From a virus: 41,639 nucleotides of DNA. Each line of letters starts with the position of its first letter. Position 1 is the first letter of the stretch. The position numbers were made by a program, and so were the translations under genes. Below are positions 1 through 7,858 of this stretch, one piece after another. The stretch lies in IMG/VR virus record IMGVR_UViG_3300032088_000019, positions 1 to 41,639 of that record; one strand, given 5' to 3'. Under the pieces are notes generated by a model. It saw only the letters and a program-made list of their open reading frames with translations, did not search any database and was not told the DNA's origin.

Positions 1-522
1 TTCCCTAGTAATTACTTCGCTTGTTATTTTCTTATCCTTAATCCACCAGTACATCAGCTTGATGCGCTCTAGTTCTGGACGGAATAGAAACAGTATGCAT
101 GCGGACACTTGTAGCTGAGTGAAGTCGTCTGACATACGCCCTGTCTTGTAGTCTACTAATACTGCATCGCTACCTTTGATGGCTAGGTAGTCAACGATAG
201 AGCGAAACCAAACATCCCTATCGAACCAGCCTGTTGGTCCCATGTCTTCGGTAATGGCTAGCTGTTGCTCGGTTAGTATCTCGTCAGGCTTAGGCTTAGG
301 GTTGGCGAACTTGGCTGCATATTTTTCTAGGTGGGTCATGTGCATGGGAAGTTTCTTGCCCTTCTTAACACGCATTTCTAGGGCTGCGTGTACTTCCTTA
401 CCATAGTCAGCGGCGCTACCAAACACAGGACTAACGTCCTTAACAACACTGGTGTGGTAGAACTTCTTAGGGCATAACTCATAGGCATTGAGCCTACTGA
501 AACTAACAGCTGGTTTTTTCAA
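1..522 (-). CDS. PD-(D/E)XK (RecB/Cas4-type) nuclease, C-terminus cut by window edge
   Basis: The minus-strand reading frame is open from a TTG codon at 522 to the left edge (174 codons). The N-terminus SFSRLNAYELCPKKFY is typical of Cas4/RecB-like nucleases. It is followed by GKEVHAAL (His45) and then the catalytic core IVDY (Asp111), VDYKTG (Asp124, Lys126) and a downstream Gln138 in QLQ, which matches the PD-(D/E)XK order H, D, DxK, Q. The family contains single-strand exonucleases used in phage recombination and replication, which fits its place next to DNA polymerase. TTG is the only possible start because an in-frame stop lies three codons upstream. The gene overlaps the end of the DUF3310 gene by 20 bp, suggesting coupled translation. 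Family assignment is strong; exact polarity and substrate are unknown. Confidence 0.85.
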   Translation of the reverse strand, partial: MKKPAVSFSRLNAYELCPKKFYHTSVVKDVSPVFGSAADYGKEVHAALEMRVKKGKKLPMHMTHLEKYAAKFANPKPKPDEILTEQQLAITEDMGPTGWFDRDVWFRSIVDYLAIKGSDAVLVDYKTGRMSDDFTQLQVSACILFLFRPELERIKLMYWWIKDKKITSEVITRE

Positions 523-745
523 GTTTAGTACTCACTTCTATTGCTTTACGTATATACCAGTCGGCTTTTTCCAAGTCCTCTGCCCGACTTCCCTTTAGTC
601 CAGCTCTCCATAGGTACTTCATAGCTGTACCCCTACAATGGGCTATGAACCCAATGTCGCCTAGCGAAGCGTGGATTGCATCAATACATTCTATCCCTCC
701 CTGATTGTAGTGGGGTGGGTTGGTAACCATATCTGACTTACTCAT
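503..745 (-). CDS. DUF3310-domain protein (related to the T7 gp1.7 C-terminal region)
   Basis: An 80-residue protein that is almost entirely one domain. NPPHYNQGGIECIDAI, AMKYLWRAG and EDLEKADWYI are the conserved blocks of DUF3310, a small phage domain also found at the end of T7 gp1.7, a nucleotide kinase. This protein has only the DUF3310 part, so kinase activity cannot be assumed. A good ribosome site (GAGGAG) precedes the ATG. It lies between the DNA polymerase terminator and the overlapping nuclease gene, so it probably belongs to the nucleotide and DNA metabolism group. Domain recognition is confident; function is inferred. Confidence 0.85.
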   Translation of the reverse strand: MSKSDMVTNPPHYNQGGIECIDAIHASLGDIGFIAHCRGTAMKYLWRAGLKGSRAEDLEKADWYIRKAIEVSTKLEKTSC

Positions 746-770
746 TGTCAGTCTCCTCTGGCAATGTTTT

Positions 771-804
771 TAAAAAAGTACCGGCTGTTGAGTCCTGCGC
801 CGGT
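771..804 (-). terminator. Rho-independent terminator after DNA polymerase
   Basis: Read on the minus strand, ACCGGC and GCCGGT form a 6-bp stem (plus positions 780-785 and 799-804), followed by a run of six T. It lies 94 bp past the polymerase stop and just before the DUF3310 ribosome site. A second inverted repeat with 8-bp arms, TTCCGCTC and GAGCGGAA, sits beside it at 819-853. Together they fill most of the 152-bp gap. Confidence 0.7.
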
Positions 805-897
805 GGACAGGTAAGGGATTCCGCTCTATTTTAAAGTCACGCCGTGAGCGGAAGGCACTCAACTTGCCTACTATGGACCGACATGACCGACAACAAT

Positions 898-2715
898 TTA
901 TTTACACTGTGCGTAGTTTTCACCTACATTTATCTCGCTGTCTAGTGGTACGTCCTTCATCCAAGGGGGGCGGCGCATAAACACAGCCCTCAAACCATGG
1001 CGAAGTTTTTCAACGTCTTTGTCTTCACATACAAACACAAGCTCATCGTGAACACTAAGCGCGGCTAGCTGATTGAACTCAGCTAACTTCAGCTCAGCCC
1101 TTGTCATTATTATTCTAGCCAGCGCTTGTACTATGTTCTCTACTAACTTAGCACCATATAAAGTATACGTACTCTTACCTACATAGTACGTGTAGTTTCC
1201 TGTTGACTCATCCTTACTAAGTCCGTTGTAAACTATTGGCATGTTGTTGGGTAACCATACTGTGCCAGCTGCATCAGTGGTGCATGGACCGAACTTAACT
1301 GGTCTGCCCTCCGCCATACATTGCACAACGTGGTCGGCTTCTTTCCAGAGCGCACGAATCTTCCAGAAGGTTGTGCGGTAAGTGCGTACTGTTGACGCAC
1401 AGAACTCATGGGATAGCTCATGCCCATCGGCTTGCATCTGTTCATAGAACCTATCCGGTCCCATTCCGTAGCCTAGCCCTAGTATGCATGTCTTACCTAT
1501 GAATCTTTCGTCAGGGTTATCCGTCTTGTTAATGCTCCGACCGTATATCTTCTCAGCGAATAGAGAGTATACATCCTCACCCCTACTGAACTGCTCCATA
1601 AGGTCAAGCTGCCCTGCTAGCGTTGCTGTTATGCGTGCCTCAATCTGTGAGTAATCGGCAGCGACAACTTTATGCCCCTCAGGTGCTACTAACCCTTGCC
1701 TTAGTACCGACCCACGCTTCATGTTTTGTAAGTTAGTCTTGTCTGTACCACCGAACCTACCTGTACGTGCAGCCCAATACATAAGTGCTGCTGGAAAGCT
1801 ACCACCTGTTAGGTTGCTTATGTTTTTAAATCTTTCTAGTCGGGTTACTAACTGCGTTGACTTAATGGCTAGCCTAGCCTTACATATAGTTTTTACATTA
1901 GCGCCATTAACATTCATAAGCTTTTGGAAATCTACATCGTCCTTAGCAAATGCATACGTAGACTTACCAGTAGTAGGGCTTATCTTCATAGGGACATCTA
2001 CACCCAAGTCCTTCAGCACCTTAGCGAACTGAGGATTAGATGCTAGCTTAGTCTTTGGTATGCCTGACGCAGTAATAAGTAAGTCACGGTCAATCACATG
2101 CTGGTCAAGGGCATCTTGGAATACTCCAACGTCACCCATTAGCTGCGGCTCAGAGAACTTACGTATAGTAAGGTGAACTTGTTCTCGCTCATCTACTGGC
2201 ATGCCGTACTCAGTAACATACTTATGGTACAGCTTCACGGTCAGGTCAGTATCCTGCCTACAGTACGCCATGTACTTTTCCATAGCGTCTTCAGAGAAAT
2301 CTTTGCGGCGCATACCAATCGCTGCGACAGCTTCATCACCCTTAACACCAAGCCCTAAGTACTGAGTAGTATTGTTAAGAGACATGCTATCCGTAAATGG
2401 CACAACGTATGGGCGCGATGCCATCATCGTACAGAACATACGGTGCGGGTGTATGTCGAACACCCACGCTAGTATTGCAGCCTCAAAGTGTGCGTTGTGA
2501 GCTACCATTAAACCAGTACCCCAATCGAACTTATCTAACCACGCCTTAGTATCAAGTCTTGAACCAGTGAACGACTCAGCAGGCTCGTCATTGACAGCTA
2601 CTGAAACACCGATTACTTGGAAGAGCGGGTTTAATATATACTCAGGGTAAGATAGACCACGTAGCCCGTAACCGGAATCATAATATGTCTCGAAGTCAAT
2701 AGTGTACCTGTCCAT
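898..2715 (-). CDS. DNA polymerase, family A (Pol I/T7 type) with 3'-5' exonuclease domain
   Basis: A 605-residue replicative polymerase. The N-terminal proofreading exonuclease shows Exo I (DFE, Asp7 and Glu9), Exo II (AHNAHFE) and Exo III (YCRQD). The polymerase half has motif A DYSQIEAR (Asp354), motif B with Lys408 in FIGKTCILGLGYG, and motif C HDE (Asp557), so all catalytic residues are present. Length is a little under T7 gp5 (704). The frame is open further upstream to 2988, but those 91 codons antisense the esterase gene. The ATG at 2715 has a good AAGGG site 7 nt away and starts directly with the exonuclease fold, so it is preferred. A strong sigma70-like promoter lies just upstream. 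Confidence 0.95.
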   Translation of the reverse strand: MDRYTIDFETYYDSGYGLRGLSYPEYILNPLFQVIGVSVAVNDEPAESFTGSRLDTKAWLDKFDWGTGLMVAHNAHFEAAILAWVFDIHPHRMFCTMMASRPYVVPFTDSMSLNNTTQYLGLGVKGDEAVAAIGMRRKDFSEDAMEKYMAYCRQDTDLTVKLYHKYVTEYGMPVDEREQVHLTIRKFSEPQLMGDVGVFQDALDQHVIDRDLLITASGIPKTKLASNPQFAKVLKDLGVDVPMKISPTTGKSTYAFAKDDVDFQKLMNVNGANVKTICKARLAIKSTQLVTRLERFKNISNLTGGSFPAALMYWAARTGRFGGTDKTNLQNMKRGSVLRQGLVAPEGHKVVAADYSQIEARITATLAGQLDLMEQFSRGEDVYSLFAEKIYGRSINKTDNPDERFIGKTCILGLGYGMGPDRFYEQMQADGHELSHEFCASTVRTYRTTFWKIRALWKEADHVVQCMAEGRPVKFGPCTTDAAGTVWLPNNMPIVYNGLSKDESTGNYTYYVGKSTYTLYGAKLVENIVQALARIIMTRAELKLAEFNQLAALSVHDELVFVCEDKDVEKLRHGLRAVFMRRPPWMKDVPLDSEINVGENYAQCK

Positions 2716-2744
2716 GATAGCCCTTATGCTGTGTGGATAATGGG

Positions 2745-2773
2745 AGTATACATTGGGGGAAAGTGTTTGGCAA
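2745..2773 (-). promoter_or_regulatory. Sigma70-type promoter for DNA polymerase
   Basis: On the minus strand TTGCCA (2773-2768) and TATACT (2750-2745) are separated by exactly 17 nt, each matching 5 of 6 consensus bases. Transcription would start near 2738, giving a leader of about 22 nt with the AAGGG site before the polymerase ATG. Confidence 0.65.
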
Positions 2774-2781
2774 CCTATATA
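2753..2781 (+). promoter_or_regulatory. Possible weak promoter for the SGNH esterase gene
   Basis: TTGGGG and TATATA with a 17-nt spacer, overlapping the divergent polymerase promoter. The predicted start (near 2788) would cut into the GAGGTA ribosome site at 2785-2790, so the call is weak. The gene nevertheless needs its own promoter because its neighbours run the other way. Confidence 0.35.
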
Positions 2782-2797
2782 TGTGAGGTAATACAAA

Positions 2798-4435
2798 GTG
2801 AGTGCAGAAAATAGCGTATCAAGAAGTGTATCGAAGAGTGTCGGAAGAGACTTAACTGGTAGTGGTGGGGGTAGTGGTGATAACCCTGACCATGTACGTG
2901 CCTTAGCTGATGCGAACGCTGCAATACTAAACCTTACTAGCGCATCCACATACGCCACGGATATAGTCTGGCAGTGGGTATACAACACCTCATACGCTGA
3001 TCAATGGAAGCACATAGACCGGGTTTATATCCCTAGGATTAACGCGGCTTCGGCGTTCACCTGCTTGAAGACTGGCACTGTAGCTACAGCTAGTGATGCT
3101 AACGGTTCGGACGTACCACAAGATGGGTTCTCTATGTCCGCTACTACTAGCGTTGACTTGAACACCTCCCTTGCCAGCCTGTATGGTACTACTAGCGTTG
3201 ACGCTTGTGTTATTGGTACGTTTATAAGCGCGGTTTCTTCTGAGACAGGGTTCTATAACGTAATAGATGGTGACCCTGACAGTTCTGATGTTGGTGTTTC
3301 TGGTAACGTAGGTACTGGCACGGCGGTTTTAAATTGGTTGGGTGGGTATTTCCCTGCTGCTTCTACCGTGCCTAACTCGGCGTTGGTAGGTAAATTAATA
3401 CAACTGCAAAGTGATGCGACCGCTACTGCTGGTACAGCTTTGCTATCATTACCTGATGGTACTACGTACTCAAGTACCAACTATACAGGGCAGACTGACC
3501 TACCCTCTACACTAACTCAGCATAAACCAAACGCATCAGCAGGTGCGTCTGTACAAACTTGGGCTATGACATACGTAGCAAGCTCTGACTTGGATTACCT
3601 TAGCTTCGCGGCTGATACTACCGAGATGCTTGAAGCTCTTACAGAAACTATACATCCTTGGACTGAGGTGTTTAGCGGTGGCGATAGTCTACAGCGGTAC
3701 AACTCAGTCCCATACCCCGCTGCCGATGACACGGTCTTCTACGGTATGGAGCAGTACTTCACAGCCTTCGTTACCACGCTCAACAGGCATGCTGTTACAG
3801 GCTCTACACTAGCTGAACTAAACGTGAACATGGCGGCTGATATGGCAGGGGAGAATAACGACAGCGCAATCATAGGTTCTGGTGTTAACGACATAGCAAT
3901 ACTCTACAACCGTGGAGATTTGTCTGTTGCTGAAATCATTACTAACATGGCGGCTAGAGTAGACACTTGCTTCGCTAACCTAGCTACTAACAATATTAAA
4001 TACATATACTGGCGCAACATCATGCCCGCTAAGGGCAGTCCTTATTCGAGGGGTACGGCTGCTGATGGTTCGTTCGATAACTACGATGAAGTTATGGAAA
4101 TACTTAACGCACACCGTGACAAGATTGTAGCTGAGTGTGCGGCTAGACCAAACGCATACACCGATACCAGATTGTACGGGATACTGGAATCCTCTGACCC
4201 AGACTATGCTGACTTCATAGAGGGCGCATTTAATACAGGGCAGACGGGTGAATGGGACGGGTACGGGAACAATCATGCTGGGTATACAACAGGAACTAAG
4301 CCAAGATTTTCCGCTACCGCAAGCGGTGCAATTATGGACGGACTACACACCAGTGAAGCTGCCGCTAAGCTTTGCGCGGCTATAGTCGGTGGCACTATCA
4401 GGGCAGTTAGATACTACAAGGGGCTTAGACCATAG
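2798..4435 (+). CDS. SGNH/GDSL-type hydrolase with phage structural N-terminus (likely carbohydrate esterase of a tail spike or fibre)
   Basis: A 545-residue protein starting at GTG with GAGGTA upstream. The N-terminus is Ser- and Gly-rich (SVSRSVSKSV, GSGGGSG), as in virion-attachment tips, followed by about 250 Ser/Thr/Ala-rich residues of probable beta structure. The last 260 residues carry the SGNH hydrolase blocks: GGDS (Ser297, block I), GVND (Asn364, block III) and DGLH (Asp514, His517, block V), so the triad is intact. Relatives remove acetyl groups from surface polysaccharides. It is the only plus-strand gene among leftward genes; its 3' end overlaps the next leftward gene by 11 bp, tail to tail. 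Fold call is strong; virion location and substrate are inferred. Confidence 0.8.
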   Translation: MSAENSVSRSVSKSVGRDLTGSGGGSGDNPDHVRALADANAAILNLTSASTYATDIVWQWVYNTSYADQWKHIDRVYIPRINAASAFTCLKTGTVATASDANGSDVPQDGFSMSATTSVDLNTSLASLYGTTSVDACVIGTFISAVSSETGFYNVIDGDPDSSDVGVSGNVGTGTAVLNWLGGYFPAASTVPNSALVGKLIQLQSDATATAGTALLSLPDGTTYSSTNYTGQTDLPSTLTQHKPNASAGASVQTWAMTYVASSDLDYLSFAADTTEMLEALTETIHPWTEVFSGGDSLQRYNSVPYPAADDTVFYGMEQYFTAFVTTLNRHAVTGSTLAELNVNMAADMAGENNDSAIIGSGVNDIAILYNRGDLSVAEIITNMAARVDTCFANLATNNIKYIYWRNIMPAKGSPYSRGTAADGSFDNYDEVMEILNAHRDKIVAECAARPNAYTDTRLYGILESSDPDYADFIEGAFNTGQTGEWDGYGNNHAGYTTGTKPRFSATASGAIMDGLHTSEAAAKLCAAIVGGTIRAVRYYKGLRP

Positions 4436-4892
4436 AGGGGATGGTTTCTGATACCCTTTTTATGTCCGATATTTCAAGCTCTATTTCAAGCTCTTCTAGT
4501 ACTCCGAGCGGTTTCCCGTGTACTCTGAATCCACTCTCTGCGATTTCGTGTACTACTGGAAGTACATCGACAGACTGCCGATCAATGAACGAACAAGCCA
4601 CCGATGTTTGAATCTCCTTACGTTTAGGGAGTGATCGGCAGTGGAGTATGTACTTCTCCACCACATCGTTTGGCAGAGATACGAGTGTGGCTTTGGCTTC
4701 TGTAATGCCTGTTACCTCGTACCACTCACTAGGTAAACGCAGAGTTGCACGAGGTAACACATACATACCAACTAGGGTGCGTGCTAGGAGTCTCCTACTC
4801 GCTACGTCCATAGTATGGAACTTTTTGTACTGGTAGTGCATACGGGTTTTGTAAAACATAACCTTGTCTTCTTCTTCTTTTAGTATACTCAT
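4425..4892 (-). CDS. Unrecognised protein containing a block shared with the AAA+ ATPase gene
   Basis: A 155-residue protein of unknown family. The ATG at 4892 forms a 4-bp ATGA overlap with the preceding stop and is preferred over a GTG four codons upstream. The middle of the protein (KEIQTSVACSFID) nearly repeats KEIQTSAACSFIE of the AAA+ ATPase at 9131-10213. The DNA match is 37 of 38 bases, and the adjoining RQSVDVLP codons are an inverted copy of 20 bases of the same gene. A second short match (HTMDVA) is to the 327-residue gene nearby. This suggests the gene is a recombinant patchwork. The C-terminus is rich in Glu, Leu and Ile (possible short helix). Confidence 0.7.
   Translation of the reverse strand: MSILKEEEDKVMFYKTRMHYQYKKFHTMDVASRRLLARTLVGMYVLPRATLRLPSEWYEVTGITEAKATLVSLPNDVVEKYILHCRSLPKRKEIQTSVACSFIDRQSVDVLPVVHEIAESGFRVHGKPLGVLEELEIELEISDIKRVSETIPSMV
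4561..4654. repeat. Imperfect inverted repeat flanking a copy of AAA+ gene sequence
   Basis: Arms 4561-4584 and 4632-4654 are inverted copies differing mainly in a central 6-7 base patch. Between them, and sharing the TCA at 4582-4584 with the left arm, lies a 38-base segment (4582-4619) that recurs with one change at 9219-9256. The left arm contains, inverted, the 20 bases that follow that segment at 9257-9276. The whole sits inside an open reading frame. Confidence 0.85.
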
Positions 4893-5620
4893 AGCTTTAG
4901 CCACTTATCTTGCTTACCAAGCCACCCTGATAGACTGCTCGTCTCTCTCTGATGTCCAGTGCCTTGGTTATTTATAGTATAGAGCAGGCACAGGTTAGGG
5001 CTAACATCAAGCCAGCGGTCTAGCTTAGCCCGCACCTCCCTGTTTTCCTCTGTATCGTGGGTGAGTATGGTATCGCGTATGTAATCCCTACTTTTCTGCA
5101 ATGACATTCCCTGCTCCCTATCTCCGGCATAGTACTCCGCCGCCACCACGTACTTACCGTTATATCCCGACACTTGCTGTAGGTTATACGCGGCTTGCCC
5201 CATCCATCTTTCCTTTTCGGAAGGTATGAACATATTAATTTCCCCGCGCACCCTGCCAGTACTCATTAGCAGCATAGCTGCCTCGATATGTGTTGCTTGC
5301 TGGTGATCTAGGTTAGTAATAAGAATACTTCTCCTCGTAGAAGTAAGTGATACATACGCAGTAGGTAACTCCAAGTATGAAGCGATAGGTGCTAGGAAGC
5401 TGAACCCCTTCCCGCTTACAGCTTGGTGAACACCTGACCTAATGGATTTCCTAATTGCATTGCGGCTAGCGAATACATTATCGAACTTCTTAAAGTACTC
5501 CGCTTTCCTAGTTACTAATCCCTCATTAGTTGCGATACACCCTAGTGGTGTGAACGTCCATGTGTCCCCGCCGGAAGAGGGCTTGCTGACTGTGGTTGAG
5601 TTTATATATTTGGTTTTCAT
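4889..5620 (-). CDS. Unrecognised 243-residue phage protein
   Basis: No family recognised. The protein looks soluble and mixed alpha/beta, with no signal peptide or membrane segment. It follows a clear AAGGAG ribosome site and ends in a 4-bp overlap with the next gene, so both are likely cotranslated. It is the second gene downstream of the terminator that follows the AAA+/DUF3150/VWA cassette, on the same strand, so it may act with those proteins. A Gly-Trp-Leu-Gly-Lys motif close to the C-terminus loosely resembles DWLGKG in the 327-residue neighbour, which hints at distant kinship but is too short to prove it. Confidence 0.75.
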   Translation of the reverse strand: MKTKYINSTTVSKPSSGGDTWTFTPLGCIATNEGLVTRKAEYFKKFDNVFASRNAIRKSIRSGVHQAVSGKGFSFLAPIASYLELPTAYVSLTSTRRSILITNLDHQQATHIEAAMLLMSTGRVRGEINMFIPSEKERWMGQAAYNLQQVSGYNGKYVVAAEYYAGDREQGMSLQKSRDYIRDTILTHDTEENREVRAKLDRWLDVSPNLCLLYTINNQGTGHQRETSSLSGWLGKQDKWLKL

Positions 5621-5643
5621 AGTTGTTTCTCCTTAGTATTAAA

Positions 5644-6627
5644 TTACTGTTCATCCATTGGCAGGCGGTCAGTATCCCTAGTTACATCTAGCCTGCACGT
5701 ACCTTCCATGGGGGTGTTCCTCAAGGAAAATTGGGCTATGTTCCGCACATCTTCATCCCCGTTCGCTACACGCTTCTCATGCACAACCTTGTTTATCAGC
5801 CCCTTACCTAGCCAGTCGCTTAGTAGCTGGAGCTTGTACTCCATTGACACGCGCTTACTTAGGGGCGTGGGTGGCAAAGCAACCGCTACTGTACTAGGGC
5901 GCTCTACAGTGGATAAAGTATCAGATATCGTTTCTTCATTGCTCCATATCTGCTCAAGCTTGTAGCCATGAGCCAACATCTCCCGCTCATACTTTTTATC
6001 CGCAGCGATCTTGTCTTTGAAGTACTTAGGTAATGAGGGCTTGCGTGTGTACTGACCTGCTGTTTCCAGTATATGGTCAGGAAGTATCGTACTGATGTCT
6101 GGCACTAGAGCCTTGAGCTGACCAACAGTCCTAGCATGGGTATGTATGAGGTTAGTTACTTCCTGCAACATGTTAACCACCGCTGCCATCCTCATGGTCT
6201 CGATACATACATCCAGCATCTCTTTATAGATAGGATGCCCCACATCTATAAGCGGTACTCCGATTCGCCCAGATACCTCTGGCAAGGTGAGCGTCTCCTT
6301 CCGATTTGTAAGGCGTGGGTTTCTGCGGGTGACAGAGTTACCCCCCACTTGCTTACCTATACGGTAGTTATACCTGTACCTCATTCCGTCTGGCGCGGCT
6401 ACGTCCATCGTATGCCTATAGCCACGCTTTAATATTGATTTGGAATTGGTCTTGGTTGCTACCGATAGGAACAATTTGTTATCAGGGGTAAGCGATTCCG
6501 TCCACCATCTGTCTGAGTTGGCTACCACCCGTAAACGAATGGGGTCAACGCAGTGGTCTATAAGCGAATCGAAACGCTGTTCCACCCTATCCCTATCGCT
6601 AACCGTTAATCTATATTGAGTCGTCAT
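5644..6627 (-). CDS. Unrecognised 327-residue phage protein
   Basis: No family recognised. The protein is basic in its first half (many Arg in RYRYNYR and RRNPRLTNRK) and has a helical middle part around residues 140-230 with charged repeats. It has no membrane segment and no Cys pairs suggesting zinc. The ATG follows AAGGAG at good spacing, directly after a terminator-like hairpin that separates it from the VWA gene. It heads a three-gene set (327, 243 and 155 residues). Its HTMDVA segment is shared, in the same frame and nearly base for base, with the 155-residue protein. A nucleic-acid-associated role is possible from charge alone. Confidence 0.75.
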   Translation of the reverse strand: MTTQYRLTVSDRDRVEQRFDSLIDHCVDPIRLRVVANSDRWWTESLTPDNKLFLSVATKTNSKSILKRGYRHTMDVAAPDGMRYRYNYRIGKQVGGNSVTRRNPRLTNRKETLTLPEVSGRIGVPLIDVGHPIYKEMLDVCIETMRMAAVVNMLQEVTNLIHTHARTVGQLKALVPDISTILPDHILETAGQYTRKPSLPKYFKDKIAADKKYEREMLAHGYKLEQIWSNEETISDTLSTVERPSTVAVALPPTPLSKRVSMEYKLQLLSDWLGKGLINKVVHEKRVANGDEDVRNIAQFSLRNTPMEGTCRLDVTRDTDRLPMDEQ

Positions 6628-6640
6628 TGTCTATCTCCTT

Positions 6641-6666
6641 AAAAAAGGGCGCTGTCTAAGCCGCCC
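6641..6666 (-). terminator. Rho-independent terminator after the VWA gene
   Basis: On the minus strand GGGCG and CGCCC pair over a 10-nt loop (plus positions 6662-6666 and 6647-6651) and are followed by six T (6646-6641). It ends only a few bases before the AAGGAG of the next gene, so it may be an attenuator within the operon. Confidence 0.65.
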
Positions 6667-6673
6667 AACAGCA

Positions 6674-7816
6674 TCATTTGTCTATGTCTAAACGGATTGT
6701 CTCCCCGTATGGACACACCTTATTGGTCGTACTAACCACAACTACAGGGTAAGGCGGCGCAACATCCCATCGTGTATAACCATCAGTAAGTATGATTAGC
6801 ACATCAGGTGTTATGTCCTCCTCAGCAAGAGTCTTATATATGGCAGGCATATACGTACCGCCGCCACCTTCAGCCACGTACTGCTCAATCTCACACACTT
6901 CCTCCATAGTGTGAGGTGGATAGGCTTGCGTATCACATGAGCCTACCTGTAGTACCTCAGGCGCGGCTTCGGTCAGTATCCCAGCTATCTCCGATAGGAA
7001 GTGTGTGAGTTCATGATCACCAATAGAACCTGATGTGTCTATGTACACCACAACATGCCCAGCATTAAATCCCGTTGTCCCGGGAAAGTATATGTGCGGA
7101 GGGCTGCTGATACGCCTACGGTTAGGGCGCTGCCATGTCGATGAGTCCTTACCAGCTTTAGAAGTAATCTCTAGCATCAGTTTCTCTGACCACTTAACCT
7201 GTGGCTCAAGTAACTCAGTCACATACCTCTTCATGCTTTCTGGCATAGAACCTGCTGCCTTAGCTGCTTGCGCAGCACCGGCTACAGCCTGCTTGACCTT
7301 TGCCTCATTAGGTGTGGATGAGTCATCACCTTCTTGATGTTCATCGAACCCGTTCTGGTCATCGTTGTCATCGTCCTTAAGCAGACAGTAGACATCATCA
7401 GCCAGCATAGCCCCTGTGTAATCAGGGTGGTATAGCCCCATACTAGGCAGCTTACCTATGCCATCGGAGTGCAGCGTGTGGTTGATGATGTAGTCTGTCG
7501 CCCTGTTCCAGCGCATGGGTGAGAACACCTTCATGTCAGGACCAAAGCCACGCTCGTTGTAAAGCTTTAGGCGTGGGCAATGGGCGAAGATTACATGCAG
7601 TACCTCATGCGCTAGCACGAAGATACGTTCCTCCACATTATTAAGCTCCTCTTTAAAGAACTTAGGGTTTATGTACAGCTTCTTACCATCAGTTGCAGCA
7701 GTGGGTACTGCATCTGTTTCCTCAATGGTAAGCAAGCCCATTAACAACACAGCATAGAAAGGCTGCGATGATATGAGGCGGGACATTGCCTCGGTTACTT
7801 CATATGAACGTGCCAT
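6674..7816 (-). CDS. VWA-like protein with HExxH metallopeptidase-like N-domain (DUF2201 type)
   Basis: A 380-residue two-domain protein. The N-terminal domain (about 1-140) has the zinc peptidase signature HEVLH at 70-74 with another His at 79, as in the putative metallopeptidase half of the DUF2201 family. An acidic linker (145-170, Asp/Glu-rich) leads to a VWA-like fold from about 250 with the metal-site motif DTSGS (Asp260, Ser262, Ser264) and a later LTDG. VWA proteins of this kind work as partners of MoxR-type AAA+ ATPases, and such an ATPase is two genes upstream. Good AAGGAG before the ATG; terminator-like hairpin after the stop. Whether the HExxH is catalytically active is unknown. 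Confidence 0.85.
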   Translation of the reverse strand: MARSYEVTEAMSRLISSQPFYAVLLMGLLTIEETDAVPTAATDGKKLYINPKFFKEELNNVEERIFVLAHEVLHVIFAHCPRLKLYNERGFGPDMKVFSPMRWNRATDYIINHTLHSDGIGKLPSMGLYHPDYTGAMLADDVYCLLKDDDNDDQNGFDEHQEGDDSSTPNEAKVKQAVAGAAQAAKAAGSMPESMKRYVTELLEPQVKWSEKLMLEITSKAGKDSSTWQRPNRRRISSPPHIYFPGTTGFNAGHVVVYIDTSGSIGDHELTHFLSEIAGILTEAAPEVLQVGSCDTQAYPPHTMEEVCEIEQYVAEGGGGTYMPAIYKTLAEEDITPDVLIILTDGYTRWDVAPPYPVVVVSTTNKVCPYGETIRLDIDK

Positions 7817-7858
7817 AGTTGTATCTCCTTAGAATACTTAATGGTTTATGTGTGACTC

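Noticed and set aside
2716-2988. Upstream extension of the DNA polymerase frame by 91 codons
   Set aside because: It covers the divergent promoter and antisenses the esterase gene, has no polymerase-like sequence, and the ATG at 2715 has a ribosome site and begins with the exonuclease motif.
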